From contig CAJTZQ010000015.1 in NCBI GenBank assembly GCA_910583795.1, positions 1-56,609 on the forward strand: DNA of 56,609 bases, read 5' to 3'. This document shows positions 17,553-25,026 of the stretch, one piece after another (position 1 is the first letter of the stretch; each line of letters opens with the position of its first letter). The notes beneath the pieces were generated by a model, which saw nothing but the letters and a program-made list of their open reading frames with translations, searched no databases and was not told the origin of the DNA. The translations under genes were made by a program, and so were the position numbers. The DNA is from an uncultured Muribaculaceae bacterium. GTDB taxonomy: Bacteria > Bacteroidota > Bacteroidia > Bacteroidales > Muribaculaceae.

Positions 17553-17647
17553 ATTACTCCGTCACATTAACTATCCGGCGTCCGTTTTGAACAAAATATT
17601 TTATTTACGAAAGCTTTCTTATCAGTTTTTTTGTTTAAATTTGTGAT

Positions 17648-18418
17648 ATGAAAGTGCCTTTTTTAAATCGACCAGTGAAAGACCTAATGGTTGCCGGCGG
17701 ATTTCTTCTCGTCTGCATCCTGCTTGTGTTTGCTGCAATCTGGGCTTACAGGCAATTCATAACCACCCCCCCTTATGTCGACCCCGAACGTTATCCGGTA
17801 AGAGGCATCGACGTCTCGGCTCATAACGGCAATATCGATTTTGACAAAGTGGCTGATGCAGGTATGGAATTTGTTTTCATAAAGGCAACAGAGGGGGGCG
17901 ATTTCAAAGACAAAAGTTTCCGTCAAAACTACGACAACGCCAAGAGAGCAGGACTAAAGACCGGCATATATCATTTCTTCCGGTTTGACCGTGACGGTGT
18001 GGAACAAGCGATCAATTTCCTTAAAGTGGTAGGGAAACGACAACCGGAACTCGGTCTTGTAATCGACATTGAAAAGACCGGCAATCCCGACACTATCCCT
18101 AATGAAACAATCGTCAGGCGCCTTTCAGAAATGGTGGATTATCTTAACCTGTTAGGACACCGCGTAATGTTTTACACGAACCGCGACGGCTACTATGATT
18201 ATATCGCCGAGACATACCCCGGTCATCCCCTTTGGATCTGTGGATTCACAGAAACCCCGATCAACGCAGAATGGAGTTTCTGGCAATTCAACCATCGCGG
18301 AGAAGTGGACGGAATAACCGGAGACGTGGATCTCAACACATTCTGTGGCAATCGTGCCGAATGGCAACGTTTCCTGCAGGGAGACATATGGCCTTACTCC
18401 CAACCTGCCAAGCAATAA
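17648..18418 (+). CDS. membrane-anchored GH25 lysozyme-family protein
   Basis: 256 residues. One N-terminal transmembrane helix (VAGGFLLVCILLVFAAIWAY) is followed by a glycoside hydrolase family 25 domain from about residue 50. GH25 enzymes are muramidases that cut peptidoglycan between MurNAc and GlcNAc. Motifs seen: RGIDVSAHNGNIDF (first catalytic Asp strand), FIKATEG, GIYHFFR, LVIDIEKTG with the DxE pair, and the closing FWQFNHRGEVDGITGDVDLN. All expected acidic residues seem present, so it should be active. It is likely held in the inner membrane facing the periplasm. A TAAATTTG -7 box at 17636-17643 ends only 4 nt before the ATG, so the mRNA may be nearly leaderless. Confidence 0.92.
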   Translation: MKVPFLNRPVKDLMVAGGFLLVCILLVFAAIWAYRQFITTPPYVDPERYPVRGIDVSAHNGNIDFDKVADAGMEFVFIKATEGGDFKDKSFRQNYDNAKRAGLKTGIYHFFRFDRDGVEQAINFLKVVGKRQPELGLVIDIEKTGNPDTIPNETIVRRLSEMVDYLNLLGHRVMFYTNRDGYYDYIAETYPGHPLWICGFTETPINAEWSFWQFNHRGEVDGITGDVDLNTFCGNRAEWQRFLQGDIWPYSQPAKQ

Positions 18419-18567
18419 CAAATATCGTTCATCGTTATTTGTATAGTGAAATGTTGGGATTTTAAATCGCGGGCATAAAGCGATTTTCAATTTTTTATTT
18501 GATTCAATTTATTTTGAAACGATATAATTTTTACTCATATCCTAAGGTTGAAATCTATGATGTATTG

Positions 18568-21500
18568 ATGAGAATTATGGCATATATTTGCCTTATTGTC
18601 ATTACATCATCTGCAGTTTATGCTCTCCCTCCCGATCATTATGCTTCTTCATCCCGTCTTGCCTCCGGGAAATGGGTGAAGATTGAGGTCAATGAAACTG
18701 GAATACAACTGATTTCAAATACCATTCTTCGCAATTTAGGATTTTCGGATCCCGACAAAGTAAATGTTTTTGGATATGGTGGAAGAATGATTTCCGAACG
18801 TCTTGACGAAAATCAAATCGACGATCTGCCGATAGTGCCGTCAATAAAGACAGATCAAGGAATTGTGTTTTTCGGGCACTCCAACGTCAAGTGGACACCG
18901 ACCGACAATAATGCCACACAATTCACTCATGAAATCAATCCGTATTCAGATAATTCCTACTATTTCATAAGCGATTGCGAAGAGTATGCCATACATCCCA
19001 CGGTAAGAGATGAAGTTTTTCCGGAATCTGATGAAACAATTACAAGTTTCACTGAGAGGATTCTTCATGAACGGGATATTCTCGCTCCTTCAAACACCGG
19101 CAGACTCATGCTTGGTGAAGATTTCCGCACACAATCAACCCGCAGTTTTCAATTCGATTTGCCGGGCATAATATCTGACGCCAACATGACGGTAAGATTC
19201 GGAGCAAAGGTCACCAACGGAATGTCGACCCTTCTCTTCACAGCCAATGGCACAAGATTGCCTGCGACTGAAGATGACAGAATCAGCGGCGTAAGTTCGA
19301 ACGATACTTTTATTGCCACCACCACCACAAGCAAAGTCATATCCGGGAATGATGACAGGCTTGATCTGTCCATACAATATTCCCATTCCGGAGCACTGTT
19401 TACCGCAGCATTGGATTACATTCAAATAAATTATGAGAGGGAGTTACGGCTTCATGACAATGAGCTTTATTTCTATGTTTCTTCCGAACAACCTGCATCG
19501 GTAAAAATATCAGGATGTGACATAAACACCATAATCCTTGACGTCACCGATCCCCTCGACCCGAAACAACTTGTCTATTCCCTGACAGGTTCAGATGCGA
19601 TATTCAACAAAGCTTCCGGATATTCAGAATTCGTGGCTTTTAATCCTGCGAAAATATCCCGGGCAGTCACCCCGTCCGGCAGAATCAATAATCAGAACCT
19701 TCATTCAGCTGAAGCTCCGGGACTATTGATAATTACTCCCAATGAATACCGGAGTGCTGCAGAAAAAATTGCTGGGATACACGAAAAAAGCGATGGACTT
19801 TCCTCGCTGATTGTTTCACCGGAAATGGTCTACAATGAGTTTTCATCCGGAACGCCCGATGTTTCCGCATTCAGGAAACTCCTTAAAATGTGGTTCGACA
19901 AGTCAGCTGATTCAGGCAGTGACTACACACGTTATTGTCTTATAATAAGCCGTCCCACATACGATAATAAGATGGTGACATCTTCTGTTAAAAATGCAGG
20001 GTATCCACGAATACCTATATGGCAATCTTCCACCGGATTCTCTGAGGCAACTTCCTATTCATGCGATGACTATATCGGTATGCTTGAAGATTACTATCCT
20101 GGATGGGACATCGGTAATGCTAAAATAAATGTCGCTGTAGGAAGGATGCCGGTGACCAGTGCAACAGAAGCGATATCTGCCGCCAACAAACTTGAAAAAT
20201 ATGTGCTGAATCCTGAATATGGGCCGTGGAGAAATAATGTAATGGTCATAGCCGACGATCAAGACAACGGGACTCATCTTTCACAAGCGGAAAGTGTCTG
20301 CGCAGCCCTTCATGACAATGGAAACGGCGCAGCATTCACCTATGAAAAGCTCTATCTTGATTCATACATCCTTGATTATTCAGCCACGGGTCCTGTCTAT
20401 CCTGAAGCAAAACAGAGAATGTTTGACAAACTCACCGAAGGTGTGTTGTTTTGGAATTATATTGGTCACGCTTCACCTAAAAGCTGGGGACACGAAAACC
20501 TTCTCTCATGGGAAGACATTTCCAGTATGAATAATAAAAGACTCCCCTTTCTTTATGCAGCCACTTGTGAATTTATGCGCTGGGACTCTGACGACATAAG
20601 CGGAGCCGAAAAGATGTGGCTCAATCCTGATGCAGGAGTGATCGGTATGATCTGTCCGAGCAGGACAGTCTATATATCTCTTAACGGACCTCTCAACGTA
20701 AACACATCCGAATTTGTATTCAGACGCGACCACAACGGCAAGTCAATGCGGATCGGAGACATAATGGTGGAAGGGAAAAACGCGCAAGGCAAAGACGATA
20801 ACAAACTGCGTTATGGGCTCATGGGAGATCCGGCAATGCGTCTCCCTTCTCCGAATTATGTTGTAAGTATCGACAATATCGACAGCAACGATCTTTCCGA
20901 CCCTAATAATCTCCCCGTGCTTAATGCACGCTCTACGGTTAAAATATCAGGAAGCATAAAGGATATGAACGGGAATGTAGCCGATGATTACAACGGAAGC
21001 GTTTCTCTCAGGCTATATGATGCAGAAAAGGTTGTCACAACCAATGGTAATGGTGATAACGGAAGAGAAATGTCTTACAATGACAGAAAATCCAGGCTCT
21101 ATTCAGGTAAGGCGATTGCCCATAACGGCAGGTGGGAAACAACAATCATGCTACCTTCTGAAATTGAAAACAACTATAGCCCGGCATTGCTCTCGGCATA
21201 CGCTCATGATTCGCTCGGCAGGGAAGCAAACGGTTACACCGATAAATTTTATATTTATGGATACGACCCTGAATCTTCAGAAGATCTGGAAGGTCCGGTC
21301 ATCTCATCTATTTATCTTGACTCACCATCTTTTTCCAACGGAGACACTGTCGGACCATACCCCGTCTTAAAGGCACGTTTCTCAGATAAATCCGGGATCA
21401 ATTCTTCGGAAACAGGGATTGGTCACAGCATGAAAATTGAACTCGACAATGAAATCTATTTCAATGATGTAGCTATATATTTCTCTCCGGATGAATCAGA

Positions 21501-21945
21501 TCCGACTGCCGGAGAAATATCATATCAATTTAACAACCTGAATCCCGGTGAACATACCCTGACTTTCACAGTCTGGGATAACGCCAACAATTCTTCTTCG
21601 GCGACTCTGTCATTTAAGATCAAAGCCGGATGGTTACCGGGCATTTCCGACCTTCGTACTGATGTGAATCCTGCGTCTTCCAATGTAAACTTCCTTATTT
21701 CATCTGATTCTTCCGCCGGTATCAATAACTGCGAGATTGAAGTGTTCGATCTTTCAGGCAGAAAAATTTGGGGAGGAGAAACCGGATCTGCCGTATCATC
21801 CTCTAATATATCTATCGGATGGAATCTTGAAGATTATAACGGAGCCAGAGTGGCGAGGGGCATCTATCCTTACAGGGCGATTCTCCACACAAGTTCAGGG
21901 GCGAAAGTGACAAAAAGCGGAAAACTTGCTGTCACTGCAAAATAA
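18568..21945 (+). CDS. porU: type IX secretion system sortase PorU (C25 peptidase)
   Basis: About 1125 residues from the ATG at 18568, which starts a signal peptide (MRIMAYICLIVITSSAVYA). The longer reading would need a TTG at 18499 and has no signal sequence. PorU is the cell-surface gingipain-like peptidase that removes the C-terminal signal of T9SS cargo and attaches it to A-LPS. The C25 caspase-like domain lies at about 400-800, with catalytic His634 (NYIGHASPKSWGHE) and Cys667 (YAATCEFMRWD). The last 80 residues (IEVFDLSGRKIWGG, ARVARGIYPYRA) form a FlgD/T9SS-like beta domain. Gene order porU-rex-FAH-like-porV-ispF resembles the porU-porV-ispF neighbourhood of Porphyromonas as I recall it. 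Confidence 0.92.
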   Translation: MRIMAYICLIVITSSAVYALPPDHYASSSRLASGKWVKIEVNETGIQLISNTILRNLGFSDPDKVNVFGYGGRMISERLDENQIDDLPIVPSIKTDQGIVFFGHSNVKWTPTDNNATQFTHEINPYSDNSYYFISDCEEYAIHPTVRDEVFPESDETITSFTERILHERDILAPSNTGRLMLGEDFRTQSTRSFQFDLPGIISDANMTVRFGAKVTNGMSTLLFTANGTRLPATEDDRISGVSSNDTFIATTTTSKVISGNDDRLDLSIQYSHSGALFTAALDYIQINYERELRLHDNELYFYVSSEQPASVKISGCDINTIILDVTDPLDPKQLVYSLTGSDAIFNKASGYSEFVAFNPAKISRAVTPSGRINNQNLHSAEAPGLLIITPNEYRSAAEKIAGIHEKSDGLSSLIVSPEMVYNEFSSGTPDVSAFRKLLKMWFDKSADSGSDYTRYCLIISRPTYDNKMVTSSVKNAGYPRIPIWQSSTGFSEATSYSCDDYIGMLEDYYPGWDIGNAKINVAVGRMPVTSATEAISAANKLEKYVLNPEYGPWRNNVMVIADDQDNGTHLSQAESVCAALHDNGNGAAFTYEKLYLDSYILDYSATGPVYPEAKQRMFDKLTEGVLFWNYIGHASPKSWGHENLLSWEDISSMNNKRLPFLYAATCEFMRWDSDDISGAEKMWLNPDAGVIGMICPSRTVYISLNGPLNVNTSEFVFRRDHNGKSMRIGDIMVEGKNAQGKDDNKLRYGLMGDPAMRLPSPNYVVSIDNIDSNDLSDPNNLPVLNARSTVKISGSIKDMNGNVADDYNGSVSLRLYDAEKVVTTNGNGDNGREMSYNDRKSRLYSGKAIAHNGRWETTIMLPSEIENNYSPALLSAYAHDSLGREANGYTDKFYIYGYDPESSEDLEGPVISSIYLDSPSFSNGDTVGPYPVLKARFSDKSGINSSETGIGHSMKIELDNEIYFNDVAIYFSPDESDPTAGEISYQFNNLNPGEHTLTFTVWDNANNSSSATLSFKIKAGWLPGISDLRTDVNPASSNVNFLISSDSSAGINNCEIEVFDLSGRKIWGGETGSAVSSSNISIGWNLEDYNGARVARGIYPYRAILHTSSGAKVTKSGKLAVTAK

Positions 21946-21971
21946 GAACTGTTTTCAACCGATTAATTAAT

Positions 21972-22604
21972 ATGATAAATAATCTTATACTTCCGGAACC
22001 TACTCTCCGACGCCTTCCATGGTATCTTGCATACGTGGAGATACTTAAGGCGCAGGATGTGGAATATATATCATCCACTCAAATTTCAAGGGCACTGAAT
22101 GTAGATGCTTCACAAATAGCCAAAGATCTTTCTTTCCTTGCATTGAAAGGTAAAACCCGCATAGGTTATGAGGTAGACGCACTTGCTAAAGCCCTTGCAG
22201 ACTTTCTTGGATTCCACACTCCCCACAAGGCATACGTGTTTGGAACGGGTAGTCTCGGAATGGCATTAATGCAAGATTCGGGTCTTGACAACTATGGGCT
22301 TAATATCATTGCAGGTTTTGATATCGACAAAAATAAGATTGGCACAAAGGTGGGGGATGTACCCATATATCATATTGACAGTCTTGAAGAAGTGATGGAA
22401 GCAAACCCTGCCACAATCGGAATTCTGACCGTTCCCGCCGATTGTGCCCAGATCACTGCCGACATCGCAATCGGTGAAGGGATAAAAGCTATATGGAACT
22501 TCACTCCCTACAGAGTAAAAGTGGCAGAAGGGATTGTAATGTCAAACACATCGATCTATGCCCACCTCGCCCTGATTTACAACAGACTTAACGCAGAATC
22601 CTGA
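21972..22604 (+). CDS. rex: redox-sensing transcriptional repressor Rex
   Basis: 210 residues. The N-terminal winged helix (LPWYLAYVEILKAQDVEYISSTQISRAL, about 10-60) and the Rossmann domain with FGTGSLGMALMQ (about 85-100) define Rex, which binds NADH or NAD+ and represses fermentation and respiration genes when NADH is low. The domain-swap helix at the C-terminus (YAHLALIYNRL) is present. It starts 26 bp after porU and its stop codon overlaps the next start (TGATG), so it is probably read with the secretion genes. Its position inside a T9SS cluster may link secretion to the redox state, but no Rex-type operator could be confirmed here. Confidence 0.93.
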   Translation: MINNLILPEPTLRRLPWYLAYVEILKAQDVEYISSTQISRALNVDASQIAKDLSFLALKGKTRIGYEVDALAKALADFLGFHTPHKAYVFGTGSLGMALMQDSGLDNYGLNIIAGFDIDKNKIGTKVGDVPIYHIDSLEEVMEANPATIGILTVPADCAQITADIAIGEGIKAIWNFTPYRVKVAEGIVMSNTSIYAHLALIYNRLNAES

Positions 22605-23185
22605 TGAAAACTTTTATAATTGAAAATAACTTGTATTGCGGACAAGAGGGAAAACCGGTTTGGAGTTTTCTGCCGGATTCGGCATTATGCAATGCCGGTA
22701 AACCATTTTTTATTCCTGAAAATGCAGACTCCATGACGGCTTTTATCTCCCCGGCAATCAAGATCACACGGCTGGGTAAATCAATTGCCCCAAGATTTTC
22801 CAAAAGATATTATTCAGAAGCTGCTCCGGCAATCCATTTTCGAGACATGGGCTACAGGGAATACCTGACCAGACATGGTCTACCCACAGACATGTCGCAA
22901 GCTTTCGACAGAGCCTTGATTATAGGAGATTTCGAAAACGCAGTTACAATATTGGGAGAGACACCTCTCTCCATGTATAAAAACAATGAAAAAGTTGATG
23001 AATGGAAAAAGGATGATCTCACTACCACTATTGACGAATTATTTCCGGCAATTTCAGCATCCAACACTCTGAAAATGGGGGATTATCTTATTCCTGCACT
23101 TTCCATTGGCACTGAAGTTAAAATTGGAGATAATCTTGAATTGAAACTTGGAGACAAGACAATCCTCAATGTTATGATAAAATAA
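22604..23185 (+). CDS. fumarylacetoacetate hydrolase (FAH)-like protein, probably without metal site
   Basis: 193 residues. The segment PDSALCNAGKPFFIPEN followed by IKITRLGKSIAPRFSKRYY follows the Bacteroidales FAH-family proteins (about 200 residues) found beside porU/porV in relatives, as I recall them. Those have a DYEAEL-type strand with two Glu metal ligands and an IDF with a third acid. Here the aligned positions are Phe47, Ser49 and His78, so all three metal-binding acids appear lost, while the surrounding scaffold is kept. The C-terminus (GTEVKIGDNLELKLGD) matches the FAH ending GDxI.. type loosely. It sits between rex and porV, overlapping rex by one base. It may be a pseudoenzyme, or I may have misaligned a remote homologue. 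Confidence 0.6.
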   Translation: MKTFIIENNLYCGQEGKPVWSFLPDSALCNAGKPFFIPENADSMTAFISPAIKITRLGKSIAPRFSKRYYSEAAPAIHFRDMGYREYLTRHGLPTDMSQAFDRALIIGDFENAVTILGETPLSMYKNNEKVDEWKKDDLTTTIDELFPAISASNTLKMGDYLIPALSIGTEVKIGDNLELKLGDKTILNVMIK

Positions 23186-23199
23186 AATTCTTCTCTTCA

Positions 23200-24426
23200 A
23201 TGAAAATAATACCAACCAATAGTTGTCTTGTCTTTCTATGCTTGTATCTGCTCACAGTATTTTCTGCTAATGCAAGAAACGAAATCAAGGACAATGAATT
23301 TAATCCTGTAAATACAGGAGTGACAACTCTAAGCATAACTCCCGATGCAAGGGGTTCTGGAATGGGTAACCTTGGTGCGGCAACAGAACCGGATGTAAAC
23401 GCCCAGTTCTGGAATCCTTCGAAATACGCTTTCGCCTATAGCAAAGGAGGGGTTGCAATATCATATACTCCTTGGCTCAGAAAAATTGTCAACGACATAT
23501 TTCTTGGCGACCTCACAGGCTATTGGAAACTTGGAGATGGCGATAATCAGGCTCTGAGCGCATCTTTCCGTTATTTTTCTCTTGGAGATGTGACTGTGGG
23601 TGGCAATACATCGGGTGAGACTCTTCAAACTATCAATCCATACGAATTGGCTTTTGATTTGGGTTATTCAAGAAAACTTTCGGAAAAGTTTTCAATGGGT
23701 GTCGTGTTGAGATATATTCTTTCAGATCTTTCGTATGATGATTCTTATTCAGGTGAAACCAACACTGCAGCAAGTGCTTTTTCGGCGGATATATCCGGAT
23801 ATTACGTCACATATCCCATGATAGGCAGAAATGAATGCCAATTTTCATGGGGTTTCAACATCTCCAACATAGGCACTAAAGTGAGCTATGACCATGGTAC
23901 CACCTATGCCTTTCTTCCCACCAATTTAAGATTGGGAGCTCAATTCATGTTCCCTCTTGCCGACTATAATACTCTTGCAGTAGGTCTCGACCTCAATAAG
24001 CTTCTTGTGCCGACAATGCCACGCCAAAAAGATTATGACATGGACTCGATCGAGGGACAAACTGCATATGAAGAGGCAAAAGAGAAATGGGAAACCATGT
24101 CGCCTATCACCGGCATTTTCAAAAGTTTTTCCGATGCTCCCGGTGGCTTCAGTGAAGAATTGAAAGAGATCAATGTTTCATTCGGTGGTGAATATGCCTA
24201 CAATCAGCAATTTTTCGCGCGAATGGGATACAACTATGAAAATGCATCCAAAGGGGGTAGAAGTTACTTCACATTCGGTGCCGGATTTGCATTGAATGTC
24301 GTGCGTCTCGACGCTTCCTACATGCTCGCCACAGCGCAGAGTTCACCTCTCGACCAAACTCTCCGCTTCACTCTTTCTTTCGATATGGACGGCATTCAGG
24401 ATCTCCTGGGCAAACGCCGCCGCTAA
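23200..24426 (+). CDS. porV: type IX secretion system shuttle protein PorV (LptO)
   Basis: 408 residues with a signal peptide (CLVFLCLYLLTVFSANA) and a FadL-like beta barrel. PorV binds the C-terminal signals of T9SS cargo and carries them from the SprA translocon to the PorU sortase. Family hallmarks: SITPDARGSGMGNLGAATEPD near the N-terminus with AQFWNPSKYAF, then long aromatic strands to the last one (QTLRFTLSFDMDG). It lies 14 bp after the FAH-like gene, in the same direction as porU. No T9SS channel genes (porKLMN, sprA) are in the window, so the rest of the machine must be encoded elsewhere. Confidence 0.94.
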   Translation: MKIIPTNSCLVFLCLYLLTVFSANARNEIKDNEFNPVNTGVTTLSITPDARGSGMGNLGAATEPDVNAQFWNPSKYAFAYSKGGVAISYTPWLRKIVNDIFLGDLTGYWKLGDGDNQALSASFRYFSLGDVTVGGNTSGETLQTINPYELAFDLGYSRKLSEKFSMGVVLRYILSDLSYDDSYSGETNTAASAFSADISGYYVTYPMIGRNECQFSWGFNISNIGTKVSYDHGTTYAFLPTNLRLGAQFMFPLADYNTLAVGLDLNKLLVPTMPRQKDYDMDSIEGQTAYEEAKEKWETMSPITGIFKSFSDAPGGFSEELKEINVSFGGEYAYNQQFFARMGYNYENASKGGRSYFTFGAGFALNVVRLDASYMLATAQSSPLDQTLRFTLSFDMDGIQDLLGKRRR

Positions 24427-24438
24427 AAACAATCCCAA

Positions 24439-24548
24439 CTCAAATCTCAAATCTCAAAACTCACAACTCAAATCTCAAATCCCAAATCTCAAATCTCAAA
24501 TCTCAAAACTCAAAACTCAAATCTCAAAACTCAAAACTCAAAACTCAA
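24439..24548 (+). repeat. 7-bp tandem repeat array (CTCAAAT/CTCAAAA) before ispF
   Basis: Nearly 16 units with exact 7-bp period, mostly CTCAAAT or CTCAAAA, with single-base variants such as CTCACAA and CCCAAAT. The array starts 12 bp after the porV stop codon and runs directly into the ATG of ispF at 24550. It therefore forms the whole spacer and would-be ribosome-binding region. Open reading frames through it are artefacts of the repeat. Confidence 0.95.
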
Positions 24549-24549
24549 T

Positions 24550-25026
24550 ATGTATAGAATAGGACAAGGATATGACGTTCACAGACTCGTGGAAAACCGC
24601 GAACTTTGGATTTGTGGAATAAAACTTCCACATACTCACGGACTGTTAGGGCATAGTGACGCCGATGTAGCGATCCACGCTCTATGCGATGCTATTCTCG
24701 GAGCTCTCGCTCTTCGCGACATCGGATACCATTTCCCGGACACTGACCCTAAATATAAAGGTTCCGACAGCAAACTTCTCCTTGCCGAGGTATGCCGCAT
24801 GATAAGAGAGAAAGGCTGGGAGATCGGTAATGTCGATATCACCATCATGGCTGAAGCCCCAAAATTCAAGCTCCACATCGAGGAGATGCGAGAATGTCTT
24901 GCAAAAGTCATGAACGTACATACAGATTGTGTATCAGTCAAGGCAACGACAACTGAAGGACTCGGCTTTACCGGCAGACGTGAAGGTATTGCCGCTAATG
25001 CCGTAGCACTACTCTATGAACCTTAA
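24550..25026 (+). CDS. ispF: 2-C-methyl-D-erythritol 2,4-cyclodiphosphate synthase
   Basis: 158 residues, the usual length. IspF makes the cyclic diphosphate of the MEP isoprenoid pathway; it is a trimeric zinc enzyme. The metal-binding start RIGQGYDVHRL (Asp9, His11), GLLGHSDADVAIHALCDA, and the closing KATTTEGLGFTGRREGIAANA are all present. It is preceded directly by a 7-bp repeat array and overlaps the helicase gene by 11 bp. ispE, an earlier step of the same pathway, lies in another operon at 30.6 kb. Confidence 0.97.
   Translation: MYRIGQGYDVHRLVENRELWICGIKLPHTHGLLGHSDADVAIHALCDAILGALALRDIGYHFPDTDPKYKGSDSKLLLAEVCRMIREKGWEIGNVDITIMAEAPKFKLHIEEMRECLAKVMNVHTDCVSVKATTTEGLGFTGRREGIAANAVALLYEP

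Noticed and set aside
18499..18567. Longer N-terminus of PorU
   Set aside because: It would start at TTG and put 23 residues before a clear signal peptide that starts at the ATG at 18568.
24439..24548. CRISPR array
   Set aside because: The units are 7 bp long and have no spacers; it is a simple tandem repeat, and no cas gene is near.
24296..24562. 88-residue ORF running out of porV through the repeat array
   Set aside because: Its second half is only the translated 7-bp repeat (LKSQ/LKTQ), and its first half is out of frame with porV.
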